Shown: positions 1 through 8,807, counted from the stretch's first letter. The stretch is DNA of 64,000 bases from Afipia sp. (GCA_024508675.1 JANINQ010000005.1:186001-250000), one strand, 5' to 3'. Notes: a model not told the origin generated them from the letters alone. Numbers and translations: made by a program.

Positions 1-530
1 GGCACATAGAACCGCACTTTCATGTTGCCCGGCGGCAGGATCGAAATCACCGGGCGCTGCGCGGCAACGGTTTCACCTTCGCGGAAATAGATCTGCTGGA
101 TGGTGCCTGCAATCGGCGCCTTCATCCTCCGCCGCTCGAGCCTCGTCTGCGACGTATTCACCCGCGCTTCGGCCACGCGAAGATTGGCCAGCGCCGTGTC
201 GTAATTCGCCTGCGTGCCCGAGCCGGTCTTGCTCAACGCTGCCGCACGGTCATAGGCCTGCTGTGCGTTGGCCAGCGTTGCATTGCTCTGATTGAGGTCG
301 GCTTTCTGAAGATCGTCATCGACCGCATACAGTGGCGCGCCGACTTCGACGCGATCACCTTCGCGAACATTCAGCTTGACCACGCGCCCCGGTTCGTCCG
401 GGCTGACAAAGATCATGTCCGCTTCCACCCAACCCTGATAGCCGGGATTTTTGGATTCCCAGCAGCCGGCGAGTGCTCCCGCAGCAAGCAGCAACCCCAC
501 AATCCGCCCAGCCTGTCGCGACGCAATCAT
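1..530 (-). CDS. HlyD-family efflux periplasmic adaptor lipoprotein (partial, C-terminus off the left edge)
   Basis: Membrane fusion protein of a tripartite efflux pump, linking an inner-membrane transporter to an outer-membrane channel. The N-terminus has a hydrophobic signal with lipobox LAGC (Cys about residue 23), so a lipid-anchored adaptor is predicted. A biotinyl-lipoyl half motif (VVKLNVREGDRVEVGAPLY) follows, then an alpha-helical hairpin rich in Ala, Gln and Asn, and the second lipoyl half (APIAGTIQQIYFREGETV). The ATG at 530 overlaps the TGA of the TetR gene (ATGA), which implies translational coupling. About 177 residues are visible; the beta-barrel and membrane-proximal domains lie outside. 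The partner transporter is not in the window. Confidence 0.88.
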   Translation of the reverse strand, partial: MIASRQAGRIVGLLLAAGALAGCWESKNPGYQGWVEADMIFVSPDEPGRVVKLNVREGDRVEVGAPLYAVDDDLQKADLNQSNATLANAQQAYDRAAALSKTGSGTQANYDTALANLRVAEARVNTSQTRLERRRMKAPIAGTIQQIYFREGETVAAQRPVISILPPGNMKVRFYV

Positions 531-1237
531 GCCGCTCTCCCTTCATTGAAAATCAGATCGAGATGAACACGCAGCATCGCGGTGACATCGAGCGGCGCGA
601 GCTGTCCGAACAGCCCTTGCCAGATCACGGATACAATCATCGGCGCGACCAGAAGTTGCGGAAACTCTGCCAGCTTCGGATTGCGGATTTCACCTCTGGC
701 GATTCCGTATTCGATCAGCTTGCGCATTCCGGCGATGCCATGGGCGATCACCTCGCGGTAATAGAATTCGGCAAGCTGCGGAAAGCGCGTGCCCTCGGCA
801 ATGATCATCCGGACGATGTCCGCGCGCCGCGTGCCGATCACCTCCCGGGCGAATGTTTCGGCCAATGCCTCCATCGCCGCGCGCGCGGAGCCGCCGCCCA
901 CGCCAATCGGCGGATTGGAAATGCGCACGATCAGCGGTCCGAGGGCGGTGCGCACCAGTTCCTGAAACAGTGCGTCCTTGTCCTTGAAGTGCAGATAGAT
1001 CGTCCCCTTCGCGACGCCGGCGCGTCTGGCCACGTCATCGAGGCGGGTCGCGGCAAAACCTTTCGCGGTGAATTCCTCAAGACCGGCGGCCACGATGGCT
1101 GCGCGCCGCTCGGTCGCGCCGATGGTCCGCTTGGATGGACGCGGCGATGCCGCACGATTGACAGGCGTACGCGCTGTCGTTTTGCGCGCGGACGCGCCTT
1201 TCGCGGGACGGGTATCGATTAGAGGAAGTTTTGCCAT
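527..1237 (-). CDS. TetR-family transcriptional regulator of the adjacent efflux operon
   Basis: A 236-residue one-component repressor. An N-terminal basic, Ala/Arg-rich extension of about 40 residues precedes the TetR DNA-binding domain. The helix-turn-helix lies near residues 66-87 (LDDVARRAGVAKGTIYLHF), followed by a helical ligand domain. Its stop overlaps the start of the HlyD-type adaptor, so regulator and pump form one operon. A perfect inverted repeat lies a few bases upstream of the start codon, which suggests autoregulation plus control of the pump. The inducer cannot be read from sequence. The long N-terminal extension leaves some doubt about the start. Confidence 0.9.
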   Translation of the reverse strand: MAKLPLIDTRPAKGASARKTTARTPVNRAASPRPSKRTIGATERRAAIVAAGLEEFTAKGFAATRLDDVARRAGVAKGTIYLHFKDKDALFQELVRTALGPLIVRISNPPIGVGGGSARAAMEALAETFAREVIGTRRADIVRMIIAEGTRFPQLAEFYYREVIAHGIAGMRKLIEYGIARGEIRNPKLAEFPQLLVAPMIVSVIWQGLFGQLAPLDVTAMLRVHLDLIFNEGRAA

Positions 1238-1243
1238 AAGGAA

Positions 1244-1269
1244 AATATGACTGACTGGTCAGTCATATT
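1244..1269 (-). promoter_or_regulatory. Probable TetR operator (12-bp perfect inverted repeat)
   Basis: Two 12-bp arms, AATATGACTGAC and GTCAGTCATATT, are separated by two bases. The core TGACTGAC/GTCAGTCA resembles many TetR-family operators. It sits 7 bp upstream of the TetR start codon, where bound repressor would block initiation of the regulator-adaptor operon. Assignment to this TetR is inferred from position. Confidence 0.75.
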
Positions 1270-1356
1270 CAAGATAAAATCATAACTGCGGGTAAATCGA
1301 CGTAACAAACTGATATTACTTGATTTATTTTTCGACAGCAGGATCAGCGAACGGCC

Positions 1357-1764
1357 TCAGCCCTTTGCATCGCAAGCCCAGGCACGGATGACGCATTCCT
1401 TGCCGCCGAAGGCGTAGCACTTCTTCATCGCTTCATTGAGCGCACTCGAGATGCGCGGGGCCACGGCATAGCCGTGCGCGCCGCAGGGCTTTGTCATGTC
1501 GAGAGACAATGCGATGCACGCCCGCTTCATCGTCACCGCCGAGCAATCACCCTTGCATTGCTTGAGCGCCGCGGCACGCGCGCTCTGCTCCGCGGGATAG
1601 TCGAATGCCTGCCCGTAAGCCCCACACTTCCCGATCGCCAGCGCACCGGCAGCTTGGGCCGGGGCGGCGAAATGGGCGACAAAGGCAAAAACCAAAGCAA
1701 CACTAAAAAACGCGCAAGAGCGCGCAACGGTACGGTCGAACAAAATCCCCTCCCCCGAGGTCAC
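1357..1764 (-). CDS. Small secreted DUF4189-like protein
   Basis: A 135-residue protein with a signal peptide ending near AQA (about residue 38). The mature part has many cysteines and a repeated pattern: GKCGAYGQAFDYP, then KQCKGDCSAVTMKRACIALSLD, then KPCGAHGYAVAP, ending in KECVIRAWACDAKG. This Cys/Gly/Tyr arrangement is typical of DUF4189 proteins, whose role is unknown. The GTG at 1764 is the longest start. A TTG at 1743 downstream of a GA-rich stretch would also leave an intact signal peptide. The gene stands alone between the TetR unit and the molybdenum-hydroxylase operon. Confidence 0.75.
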   Translation of the reverse strand: MTSGEGILFDRTVARSCAFFSVALVFAFVAHFAAPAQAAGALAIGKCGAYGQAFDYPAEQSARAAALKQCKGDCSAVTMKRACIALSLDMTKPCGAHGYAVAPRISSALNEAMKKCYAFGGKECVIRAWACDAKG

Positions 1765-1830
1765 TCGGAAAGACTCTAGGCAGAGGGCGTTTCAACTTGG
1801 TGAATAAAGCGGAAAGAGCCGACAGAGACG

Positions 1831-3456
1831 TCAGACGCTGCCGGCGCTGATCTGATGCTTGCGGGCATCGGTCAGCATGTCCGGTGTGTCGATGTCGAGA
1901 AAGGCGCTTTTACCTTCAACCTCGACTTCCGTGACGGCCTCCATGTGCCGCGCGATCAGATGCCGCGCACCAACATCGCCGTCGAGCGCCATCAATTCGG
2001 AGAAGAAACGGCGCGACCACAACACCGGATTACCGCGCCGCCCGCCAGCGACAGGCACCGCGATGAGCGATCCGCGATCCGGCGCAAACGCATCAACAAG
2101 ACGATCAATCAGCTTCGCATCGATCAGGGGCATATCGCCAAGACATACCACCGCACCGTCGGCGGTTTCCGGCACCGCATTGACGCCCGCCTTGACGGAC
2201 GATGCAAGGCCAGTGGCGAAATCCGGATTACGCACAAATTTGACGTTGAGTCCTTTCAGCGTCGCCTCGACTTCATCGGCCTGATGGCCGGTGACCACGA
2301 TCACAGGAGAAGCCTTCGAGGCCAGTGCCTGCTCGGCAACGATCCGCACCAGCTTCTTGCCGTTCAGTTCGGCCAGCAGCTTGTTCGGCCCACCCATGCG
2401 GGTCGAGCGACCAGCCGCGAGAATGATTGCCGCGACGCTCTTGCTGCCGCCCGTTTCGACCGGCACGCGAGGCTGCGGCCTCGTCACGATTTCCATCAGC
2501 AGACCGCCGACGCCCATACCGGTCACATCGGCGCGCGTCACCGGGAGCCCGGCCAGGAGGCGCATCAGAATCCAGTCAAAGCCGTTTTCCTTCGGCGAGC
2601 GCGCACAACCCGGCGCGCCCAGCACAGGCCGGTTATTGACGTTGCCGATCAGCATGAGATTGCCCGGATCGACCGGCATGCCGAAATGCTCCACCGCGCC
2701 GCCGATGTGCTCAATCGCGGCCGGAATCACATCGCGCCGGTCGGCAATCGCGGATGCGCCGAACACCAGCACCAGTTCGGCGCCCAGTGAAAGCAGTTCG
2801 TCAATCGCGGGGGCCAGCACCGCCTCATCGTGAGGTACACGGCGTTCCGCAATGATATGCGCGCCGGTTGGCGCAAGACGCTCCTCGGTGACATGCAGCG
2901 TCTTCTCGATGACCTTCGGCGCAAGGCCGGGCAACAGCGTGGAAACGATACCGACGCGCTTGATCCTGAACGGCGCGACACGCATTCGCCCGTCACCAGC
3001 GGCTGCGACAGCGGCATCGCGCAATCTGGCTTCGACGCCGAACGGAATGATCTTGACGGTGGCGATCATTTCACCGGCGACGACCGGCTTGAACGCCGCG
3101 AGCGTCGCGAAGGTAATCGCTTCATCGACACGGTTGATCCGATCGACGGAATCGCGATCCACCACCAGCACGCCGGCTTCCGACGCGAACAGATTGGCCC
3201 GCCCGGTAAAGGCTCGCTCCACTGTGACGCCCTCGCCAGCAACGGCACCGGCAATACTCGCAGCCGCCTCGTCCTCGGACACGTCGTCCTTGTCGAGGCG
3301 CGCGACCACGATTTCCTTGACGCCCGCCTGCTTCAGGGCGGCCACTTCCGCAAACCCGATGACGATGCCCTTTTTCAGCACCAGCGAACCCTGGCGGATG
3401 GCGTGAACCGTCACGCCGCCGAGAGCATCATCTGGTTTAACGGGACCGAATTTCAT
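1831..3456 (-). CDS. Molybdopterin-binding / Mo-cofactor nucleotidyltransferase fusion protein
   Basis: A 541-residue two-domain protein. Residues about 1-330 resemble the MoeA/MogA-type molybdopterin-binding domain (VGIVSTLLPGLAPKVIEKTL; LVLVFGASAIADRRDVIP). Residues 341-530 form a MobA/MocA-like NTP transferase with the nucleotide motif AIILAAGRSTRMGGPNKLL (344-362) and VCLGDMPLI. It probably attaches a nucleotide, likely CMP, to molybdopterin for a xanthine-oxidase-family hydroxylase. Its ATG overlaps the stop of the preceding XdhC gene (ATGA, 3453-3456). It is the last gene of the operon. The nucleotide specificity is inferred from context, not shown. Confidence 0.85.
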   Translation of the reverse strand: MKFGPVKPDDALGGVTVHAIRQGSLVLKKGIVIGFAEVAALKQAGVKEIVVARLDKDDVSEDEAAASIAGAVAGEGVTVERAFTGRANLFASEAGVLVVDRDSVDRINRVDEAITFATLAAFKPVVAGEMIATVKIIPFGVEARLRDAAVAAAGDGRMRVAPFRIKRVGIVSTLLPGLAPKVIEKTLHVTEERLAPTGAHIIAERRVPHDEAVLAPAIDELLSLGAELVLVFGASAIADRRDVIPAAIEHIGGAVEHFGMPVDPGNLMLIGNVNNRPVLGAPGCARSPKENGFDWILMRLLAGLPVTRADVTGMGVGGLLMEIVTRPQPRVPVETGGSKSVAAIILAAGRSTRMGGPNKLLAELNGKKLVRIVAEQALASKASPVIVVTGHQADEVEATLKGLNVKFVRNPDFATGLASSVKAGVNAVPETADGAVVCLGDMPLIDAKLIDRLVDAFAPDRGSLIAVPVAGGRRGNPVLWSRRFFSELMALDGDVGARHLIARHMEAVTEVEVEGKSAFLDIDTPDMLTDARKHQISAGSV

Positions 3457-4163
3457 GCGGCAGACTTTGTCTTGAGGGGCGTGTCGGCAGGCAGCCGAAG
3501 CCTTGCCGTGATTTCAGCCATGATAGCAACTGCAATCTCGGATGGCGAGACTGCTCCGATATGTAACCCGATGGGAGCGTGGATGCGGGCCAGCGCCTCC
3601 TCGCTGACACCCTGCGCCTTCAGCCGGTCCACGCGTTTGGCATGGGTTTTCCGCGATCCCAGCGCGCCAATGTAGAAACAGTCGCGCTCCAGCGCATGCA
3701 GCAGCGCCGGATCATCGATCTTGGGATCGTGCGTCAGGGCAACGAAGGCCGTATAGCGGTCGATATTCAGCGGCGGCAGCGCAACATCCGGCCAGTCGGC
3801 GAACAGCGGCACGTCGGGAAACCGCTCAGGCGAGGCGAACGCGGTGCGCGGATCGATCACGTAAACATCGTAGTCCAGCGATTGCGCCAGCGGCGCAAGC
3901 GCCTGGCTGATGTGGACCGCGCCGATGATGACAAGCCGCGCGGTCGGCGCGTAGACGTTGAGAAACAGCTTCTTGCCGTCGTTCTCGATCATCCCGCTTT
4001 TGCCCATGCGCAGATGCCTGTCGAGATCTTCACGCAGCGGATCGGTGGCGATGTCAGCAGCCTTGATCAGGCGCTGGTCGCCGCTCACCACATCGGTGAC
4101 CACAATCACGGCGCGGCGCGCGGCACGCTCGGTGTTCAGTTCAGCCAGCGTATCCTGTTTCAA
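3453..4163 (-). CDS. XdhC/CoxF-family maturation protein, Rossmann (C-terminal type) half
   Basis: XdhC-type proteins bind and sulfurate the Mo cofactor before it is inserted into xanthine-oxidase-family enzymes. This protein carries the Rossmann-like domain (LVIIGAVHISQALAPLA; VIDPRTAFA; DCFYIGALGSRKTHAKR; IGLHIGAVSPSEIAVAIMAEI). I place the start at TTG 4163, which overlaps the stop of the upstream XdhC half as TTGA and gives 236 residues. An ATG at 4208 in the same frame would add 15 residues that run inside the upstream gene. The stop overlaps the next gene's ATG. This close coupling suggests an ancestral single XdhC split in two. Confidence 0.85.
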   Translation of the reverse strand: MKQDTLAELNTERAARRAVIVVTDVVSGDQRLIKAADIATDPLREDLDRHLRMGKSGMIENDGKKLFLNVYAPTARLVIIGAVHISQALAPLAQSLDYDVYVIDPRTAFASPERFPDVPLFADWPDVALPPLNIDRYTAFVALTHDPKIDDPALLHALERDCFYIGALGSRKTHAKRVDRLKAQGVSEEALARIHAPIGLHIGAVSPSEIAVAIMAEITARLRLPADTPLKTKSAA

Positions 4164-4489
4164 GAGTTGCCCACCTTTTCCACGAACACCCGAATGGTGC
4201 CGCCGCACGACAGCCCGACATTCCAGGCTGTCTCATCGGCGACGCCGAACTCCAGCAGCTTCGGCTGCCCGCTGGCGATCACATCCAGCGCCTCGGTGAC
4301 GACTGCGCCTTCGACGCAGCCGCCGGACACCGAGCCGAGAAACGTGCCGTCGTCGTTAATGACAAGGCTCGATCCGGCGGGACGCGGCGCGGAGCCCCAG
4401 GTCTCGACCACGGTGGCCAGCGCAACGCCGTGACCCGATTTCATCCAGGTCTCGGCGGCTTTCAGAATATCTTCGTCGCGGTTGAGCAT
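4160..4489 (-). CDS. XdhC/CoxI-family N-terminal domain protein
   Basis: A 109-residue stand-alone copy of the XdhC_CoxI domain, with the motifs GSAPRPAGSSLVI, GSVSGGCVEGAVV and GLSCGGTIRVFVE. The conserved Cys residues in these motifs are thought to take part in cofactor binding or sulfur handling. It lies 10 bp after the VWA gene and overlaps the start of the larger XdhC half. Together the two would rebuild a full-length XdhC, so they probably act as a pair. Confidence 0.87.
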   Translation of the reverse strand: MLNRDEDILKAAETWMKSGHGVALATVVETWGSAPRPAGSSLVINDDGTFLGSVSGGCVEGAVVTEALDVIASGQPKLLEFGVADETAWNVGLSCGGTIRVFVEKVGNS

Positions 4490-4499
4490 GATGCGGTCC

Positions 4500-5699
4500 T
4501 CAAGCTGCGGAGCAGTTTTCGATACGGCGGGGCGGCGGCTGGTCGGACGAGAGCGCCGAGATCAGCCCTTCCATGGACTTCAAGTTATGCACGGGACGGA
4601 ATTCATCAACATGGGGCAGCATCATTTTGATGCCCTGCGCCTTGGCCTCGAAGCCGTCAAACCGCAGCAGCGGGTTGAGCCAGATCAGGCGGCGGCAGGA
4701 GCGGTGCAGCCGGTCCATCTCGAATTCCAGCCGGGAATCGGCCTCGCGCTCGAGGCCGTCCGAGATCAGCAGCACGATGGCACCCTGCCCGAGCACGCGG
4801 CGGCCCCAGAGATTGTTGAAGTTGTGCAGCGAGGTCGCGATGCGCGTGCCGCCCGCCCAGTCCTCGACACTCGACGAGCAAGCCGCCAGCGCCTCGTCGG
4901 GATCGCGCGCCCGCAACGCCCGCGTCACATTGGTCAGCCGGGTGCCGAACAGGAATACCGAGACGCGTTTGCGCGCATCGGTGATCGCATGGAGGAATTG
5001 CAGGAATAATCGCGTGTAATCCGTCATCGATCCGGAAATATCGAGCAGCGCCACGATCGGCGCCGGCTTATCGATGCGCCCGAGCTTGTGGAATTTCACG
5101 ATCTCGCCGCCAGTGCGGAGGCTTCCACGCAAAGTGCGCCGCAGATCGAGCCTCGTCCCGTGCGCATCCGGTTTGAAACGCCGCGTGCGCAGTTCGGCCT
5201 GCGGCAGCCTCATGTTGGCGATGGCACGCGTGACCTCGGCAATCTCCGCGGCACTCATCTGCGCGAAGTCCTTGCGCTGCAACACCTCGCGGTCGGACAC
5301 CGAAAGCTGAACGTCCTTTTCCTCGATCTCAGGGCCTTCGAGGTTGCGGCTCTGCGAGAACGCTTCCTGCACGCGGCGCGATGCAGGCGGTGGCGGCTTC
5401 TGCGCTTCCGGCGGCAACGGCACAGAATCGAGCATGCTTTCCATGCCTTCGGCACGGCGAAAGAACAGATCGAACGCCTGCGCGAAGATCAGCGCATGCT
5501 CGTGACGTTTGACGAAAATGGATTCGAGGGTGGTGAACAGATCGGCGCGGTTGCCGATGTCGATCAGTTGCATCGCTTTCAAGGCGTCGATCACCGCGCC
5601 CGGTCCGATGGGCAATCCGGCCACGCGCAAGGCGCGGGCAAAGCCGATGACATTGTCCGCAATCAATCCGGCCGCTGGGGTTTCGATGTCATTGGTCAT
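4500..5699 (-). CDS. coxE: CoxE-like VWA-domain maturation protein
   Basis: A 399-residue VWA_CoxE-type protein. The C-terminal von Willebrand A domain has an intact MIDAS start, DISGS (residues 220-224), and LISDGLERE further on. The N-terminal half is helical with a Pro-rich linker near residues 95-107. In Oligotropha, CoxE works with the AAA+ protein CoxD to build the Mo-Cu active site of CO dehydrogenase. Here it directly follows the coxD-like gene by 19 bp. The symbol is by family resemblance; no CO dehydrogenase activity is claimed. Confidence 0.85.
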   Translation of the reverse strand: MTNDIETPAAGLIADNVIGFARALRVAGLPIGPGAVIDALKAMQLIDIGNRADLFTTLESIFVKRHEHALIFAQAFDLFFRRAEGMESMLDSVPLPPEAQKPPPPASRRVQEAFSQSRNLEGPEIEEKDVQLSVSDREVLQRKDFAQMSAAEIAEVTRAIANMRLPQAELRTRRFKPDAHGTRLDLRRTLRGSLRTGGEIVKFHKLGRIDKPAPIVALLDISGSMTDYTRLFLQFLHAITDARKRVSVFLFGTRLTNVTRALRARDPDEALAACSSSVEDWAGGTRIATSLHNFNNLWGRRVLGQGAIVLLISDGLEREADSRLEFEMDRLHRSCRRLIWLNPLLRFDGFEAKAQGIKMMLPHVDEFRPVHNLKSMEGLISALSSDQPPPRRIENCSAA

Positions 5700-5718
5700 G
5701 ACAATTCCCGGATCGCGT

Positions 5719-6627
5719 TCAGGCCGCCGGGTCCTTGACGGCTTCCTTGATAACCTTGTCGAGCGCCGGACCCTGCATGCGTCCGATGTCGTCCTGATAT
5801 TTAAGCAGCGCGCCGAGCGTGTCGCCCACCACCTGCGGGGTCAGCGAGCGCGCATCGAGTTCGGTCAGCGCGGTGGCCCAGTCGATCGTCTCCGCGACGC
5901 CGGGCACCTTGAACAGATCCTGCTCGCGCAGCGCCTGCACAAACCCGACCACCTGCTGCGACAGCTTGGCGCCGATGTTCGGCACGCGAGATTTGACGAT
6001 GGCCAGTTCGCGCTCGGCGGATGGATAGTCAACCCAGTGATAGAGGCAGCGGCGCTTGAGCGCGTCGTGAATTTCGCGGGTGCGGTTCGAAGTGACTATC
6101 ACGATGGGCGGCTGCGGTGCCTTCACCGTGCCGAATTCAGGGATCGTGACCTGAAAGTCGCTGAGAATTTCCAGCAGATACGCTTCGAACGCTTCATCGG
6201 CGCGGTCGAGTTCGTCGATCAGCAGCACCGGCGGCCCGGCGACATCCGGCTCCAGCGCCTGCAACAGCGGACGCTTGATCAGATACTTTTCTGCGAACAC
6301 ATCGGCGGACAACTGCTCGCGGTCGGTCTCGCCGCTGGCTTCCGCCAGACGAATGGCGATCATCTGCGCTGCGCTGTTCCACTCATACACAGCAGACGCG
6401 ACGTCGAGCCCCTCATAGCATTGCAGACGGATGAGCTTGCGTCCGAGCGCGGCGCTCAAAACCTTGGCGATCTCGGTCTTGCCGACACCCGCCTCGCCTT
6501 CGAGAAACAGCGGGCGCCCCATACGCAGCGAGAGATAAACCACCGTCGCAAGCGAACGCTCCGCGAGATAGCCACGGCTGGTGAGCAGATCGAGCGTTGC
6601 ATCGACGGACGCCGGGATCTTGCTCAT
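5719..6627 (-). CDS. coxD: CoxD-like MoxR-family AAA+ ATPase
   Basis: A 302-residue AAA+ ATPase of the MoxR type. Walker A is GEAGVGKT (residues 44-51), Walker B is VLLIDELD (134-141), and the sensor region is VIVTSNRTREIHDALKRRCLYHW. Such ATPases pair with VWA proteins as metal-insertion or remodelling chaperones; this pairing is kept here with coxE. In the CO dehydrogenase system CoxD is needed to sulfurate and load copper at the Mo site of the large subunit. That target gene is missing from this operon. NorQ or MoxR homologues are the alternative, but the cox-type neighbours argue against them. Confidence 0.86.
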   Translation of the reverse strand: MSKIPASVDATLDLLTSRGYLAERSLATVVYLSLRMGRPLFLEGEAGVGKTEIAKVLSAALGRKLIRLQCYEGLDVASAVYEWNSAAQMIAIRLAEASGETDREQLSADVFAEKYLIKRPLLQALEPDVAGPPVLLIDELDRADEAFEAYLLEILSDFQVTIPEFGTVKAPQPPIVIVTSNRTREIHDALKRRCLYHWVDYPSAERELAIVKSRVPNIGAKLSQQVVGFVQALREQDLFKVPGVAETIDWATALTELDARSLTPQVVGDTLGALLKYQDDIGRMQGPALDKVIKEAVKDPAA

Positions 6628-6649
6628 GAGGGGATAAACTCCAGTCGCG

Positions 6650-7453
6650 CTACTTCGCCGTGGCGGCTTCCACGGCGCGGCGTGCCAGTACGCCGATCAG
6701 ATGCGCACGATACTCCGCGCTGCCGTGAATGTCGCTATTGAGACCGTCGGCGGACACCGTCAGCCCGTCCAGCGATTTGGCCGAGAATCGCTTCTTCAGC
6801 GCCTCCTCGAAGTCCGCCGCACGGAACACGCCGTCGCCGCCTGCGCCGGTGACCGCCACGCGGACATCCGACGGACGCCGCGCAACGAACACGCCGACCA
6901 GCGCATAACGCGAAGCCTGATTGCGGAATTTCTGATACGCGGCCTTCTTCGGCAACGGGAACATCACGCGTGTGATGATCTCGTCCGGCTCCAGCGCAGT
7001 GGTGAACAGGCCCTGGAAGAATTCTTCCGGCTTCAGCTTGCGCTTGTTGGTCACGATGGTCGCGCCGAGCGCCATCACCGCCGCCGGATAATCCGCGGTC
7101 GGGTCGTTATTGGCCAGCGAGCCGCCGATGGTGCCTTTGTGGCGCACGGCGGGGTCGCCGATCAGGCCCGCGAGTTCGGCGAGTGCCGGGATCGCTTCGC
7201 CGACAATGGCGGAGTTCGCCACTTCGAAATGCGTCGCGGTCGCGCCAATCACAAGGCTGCGGCCCTTCATCTCGATGGTATTAAGACCCTCGATATGGCT
7301 GAGATCGACCAGATGCGGCGGGCTGGCGAGCCGCTGCTTCATCACCGGCACCAGCGTGTGACCACCGGCGATCAGCTTGGCATCTTCGTTCTTGACCAGA
7401 AGATTGGCGGCCTGCCGCACAGTCCCCGGACGATGATATTTGAAGTCGTACAT
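6650..7453 (-). CDS. coxM: Xanthine-dehydrogenase-family FAD-binding medium subunit (CoxM-like)
   Basis: A 267-residue flavoprotein subunit. The two FAD-contact motifs are present: AGGHTLVP (residues 29-36) and TIGGSLANNDPTADYP (108-123). The C-terminal CO_deh_flav_C domain follows. In the family it passes electrons from the small subunit's 2Fe-2S clusters to an acceptor. A ribosome binding site AAGGA sits 6 bp before the ATG. The length is close to a CoxM-type subunit. The large Mo subunit that would complete the enzyme is not next to it. Confidence 0.9.
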   Translation of the reverse strand: MYDFKYHRPGTVRQAANLLVKNEDAKLIAGGHTLVPVMKQRLASPPHLVDLSHIEGLNTIEMKGRSLVIGATATHFEVANSAIVGEAIPALAELAGLIGDPAVRHKGTIGGSLANNDPTADYPAAVMALGATIVTNKRKLKPEEFFQGLFTTALEPDEIITRVMFPLPKKAAYQKFRNQASRYALVGVFVARRPSDVRVAVTGAGGDGVFRAADFEEALKKRFSAKSLDGLTVSADGLNSDIHGSAEYRAHLIGVLARRAVEAATAK

Positions 7454-7477
7454 AAGCTGTCCTTCGGGAGCGCCGGA

Positions 7478-7963
7478 TTACGCGAGATCGGATTTGGCCA
7501 TCGCCTTGGCGCCAGCCGCGATCGACAGCACAATGTTCTGGTAGCCGGTGCAACGGCAGAGATTGCCTTCCAGTTCCTCGCGAATGACTTCATCGCTGAG
7601 GTCGTGTCCCTTGCGGTGCACCAGATCAACAGCGGTCATGATCATGCCCGGCGTACAGAAGCCGCACTGCAGGCCGTGATGTTCGCGGAATGCCTCCTGC
7701 ATCGGATGCAGTGGCGCACCATCCGCAGCCAGCCCTTCGATGGTCGTGACATTGTGACCATCCGCCATGACGGCCAGGGTGGTGCAGGACTTCACGGCCT
7801 TGCCGTCGAGATGAACAACACAGGCTCCGCACTGCGAGGTGTCACACCCGACATGGGTGCCCGTGAGATGAAGATGTTCGCGCAGGAACTGGACGAGCAA
7901 CGTGCGCGAATCGACCTTTCCCGTCACAGGATTGCCGTTCACGATCAGTGAGATCTTGGCCAT
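7478..7963 (-). CDS. coxS: Xanthine-dehydrogenase-family 2Fe-2S small subunit (CoxS-like)
   Basis: A 161-residue iron-sulfur subunit. The plant-ferredoxin-type cluster ligands are Cys40, Cys45, Cys48 and Cys60 ([10 protein letters not shown]). The second cluster uses Cys100, Cys103, Cys136 and Cys138 ([17 protein letters not shown]). It relays electrons between the molybdenum site and the FAD subunit. I chose ATG 7963; a TTG one codon earlier is possible. All eight cysteines are intact, so the protein looks functional although no large subunit gene is adjacent. It is followed 24 bp later by the FAD subunit gene. Confidence 0.92.
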   Translation of the reverse strand: MAKISLIVNGNPVTGKVDSRTLLVQFLREHLHLTGTHVGCDTSQCGACVVHLDGKAVKSCTTLAVMADGHNVTTIEGLAADGAPLHPMQEAFREHHGLQCGFCTPGMIMTAVDLVHRKGHDLSDEVIREELEGNLCRCTGYQNIVLSIAAGAKAMAKSDLA

Positions 7964-8152
7964 CAAAACTCTCTTGGTTTCGGCTTGGCGACGTGAAACC
8001 GCGCTTCCGGTGCACGGAAGGCGGCGCAGAACGCATTTAAAATGGTTCCAAATTCATAATATGGGCCATTGCCCCGATGGGCAACCTCGCCAGTCACCGC
8101 TTCCGGACAAGAAGGCTTGATTTGTGCGGGGAGCAGATATGCCCAAACGGCC

Positions 8153-8602
8153 TCAGCCGGTCTTCACGGCCTCGGCGAATTTCGTGAAGAATTCATCGGC
8201 CAGCTTCTTGGCTGCACCGTTGATCAGCCGCTGGCCGAGCTGCGCCAGCTTTCCGCCGATCTGTGCATCGACATTATAACTGAGCAGCGTGCCGCCATCC
8301 TTCTCGGCCAACGCCACCGTCGCGCCGCCCTTGGCGAACCCGGCGACACCGCCCTCACCTTCGCCCGAAATTTTGTAGCTGTTCGGCGGATCGAAATCGC
8401 TCAGGGTAACCTTGCCCTTGAAGCGCGCGGAGACCGGTCCGACCTTCATCTTGGCGACCGCCTCGAACTGATTCTCGCCGGCGACATTCAATTCCTCGCA
8501 GCCCGGAATGCAGGACTTCAGGACGGCCGGGTCATTCAACTTTGCCCAGACCACCTCACGCGTAGCAGGAAGCTGCACCTCACCCGTCATCGTCATTGCC
8601 AT
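8153..8602 (-). CDS. coxG: CoxG-like SRPBCC protein
   Basis: A 149-residue START/SRPBCC-fold protein of the CO dehydrogenase subunit G family (MTGEVQLPATREVVWAKL; LKSCIPGCEELN). CoxG is linked to membrane attachment of the molybdenum enzyme in Oligotropha. The start is set by a strong AAAGGAGG site 7 bp before ATG 8602; a longer reading to 8632 would ignore it. It is the first gene of the minus-strand operon, with a 190-bp gap to coxS. Confidence 0.87.
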   Translation of the reverse strand: MAMTMTGEVQLPATREVVWAKLNDPAVLKSCIPGCEELNVAGENQFEAVAKMKVGPVSARFKGKVTLSDFDPPNSYKISGEGEGGVAGFAKGGATVALAEKDGGTLLSYNVDAQIGGKLAQLGQRLINGAAKKLADEFFTKFAEAVKTG

Positions 8603-8807
8603 GTGCAAGCCTCCTTTATCCGATAACCGCAAGCCCGCGGCTTTACCGGTCTCAGTTAGGATACAGCGTCAGGAAAGGAAAGGGTATCGTGCGGGAAGAA
8701 GCATTGCAAAATCATTGGACTGCAGGCTTTTGTCGTGTTGCAGTGCTTTCACCGGCAGGTATCGCGCTATTGGCAGGCGTTGGAGCCTTGGATAGGGTCC
8801 GCGCATC

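Noticed and set aside
3453-8602. Functional carbon monoxide dehydrogenase operon
   Set aside because: The CoxL large subunit with its active-site loop is absent, so CO oxidation cannot be claimed.
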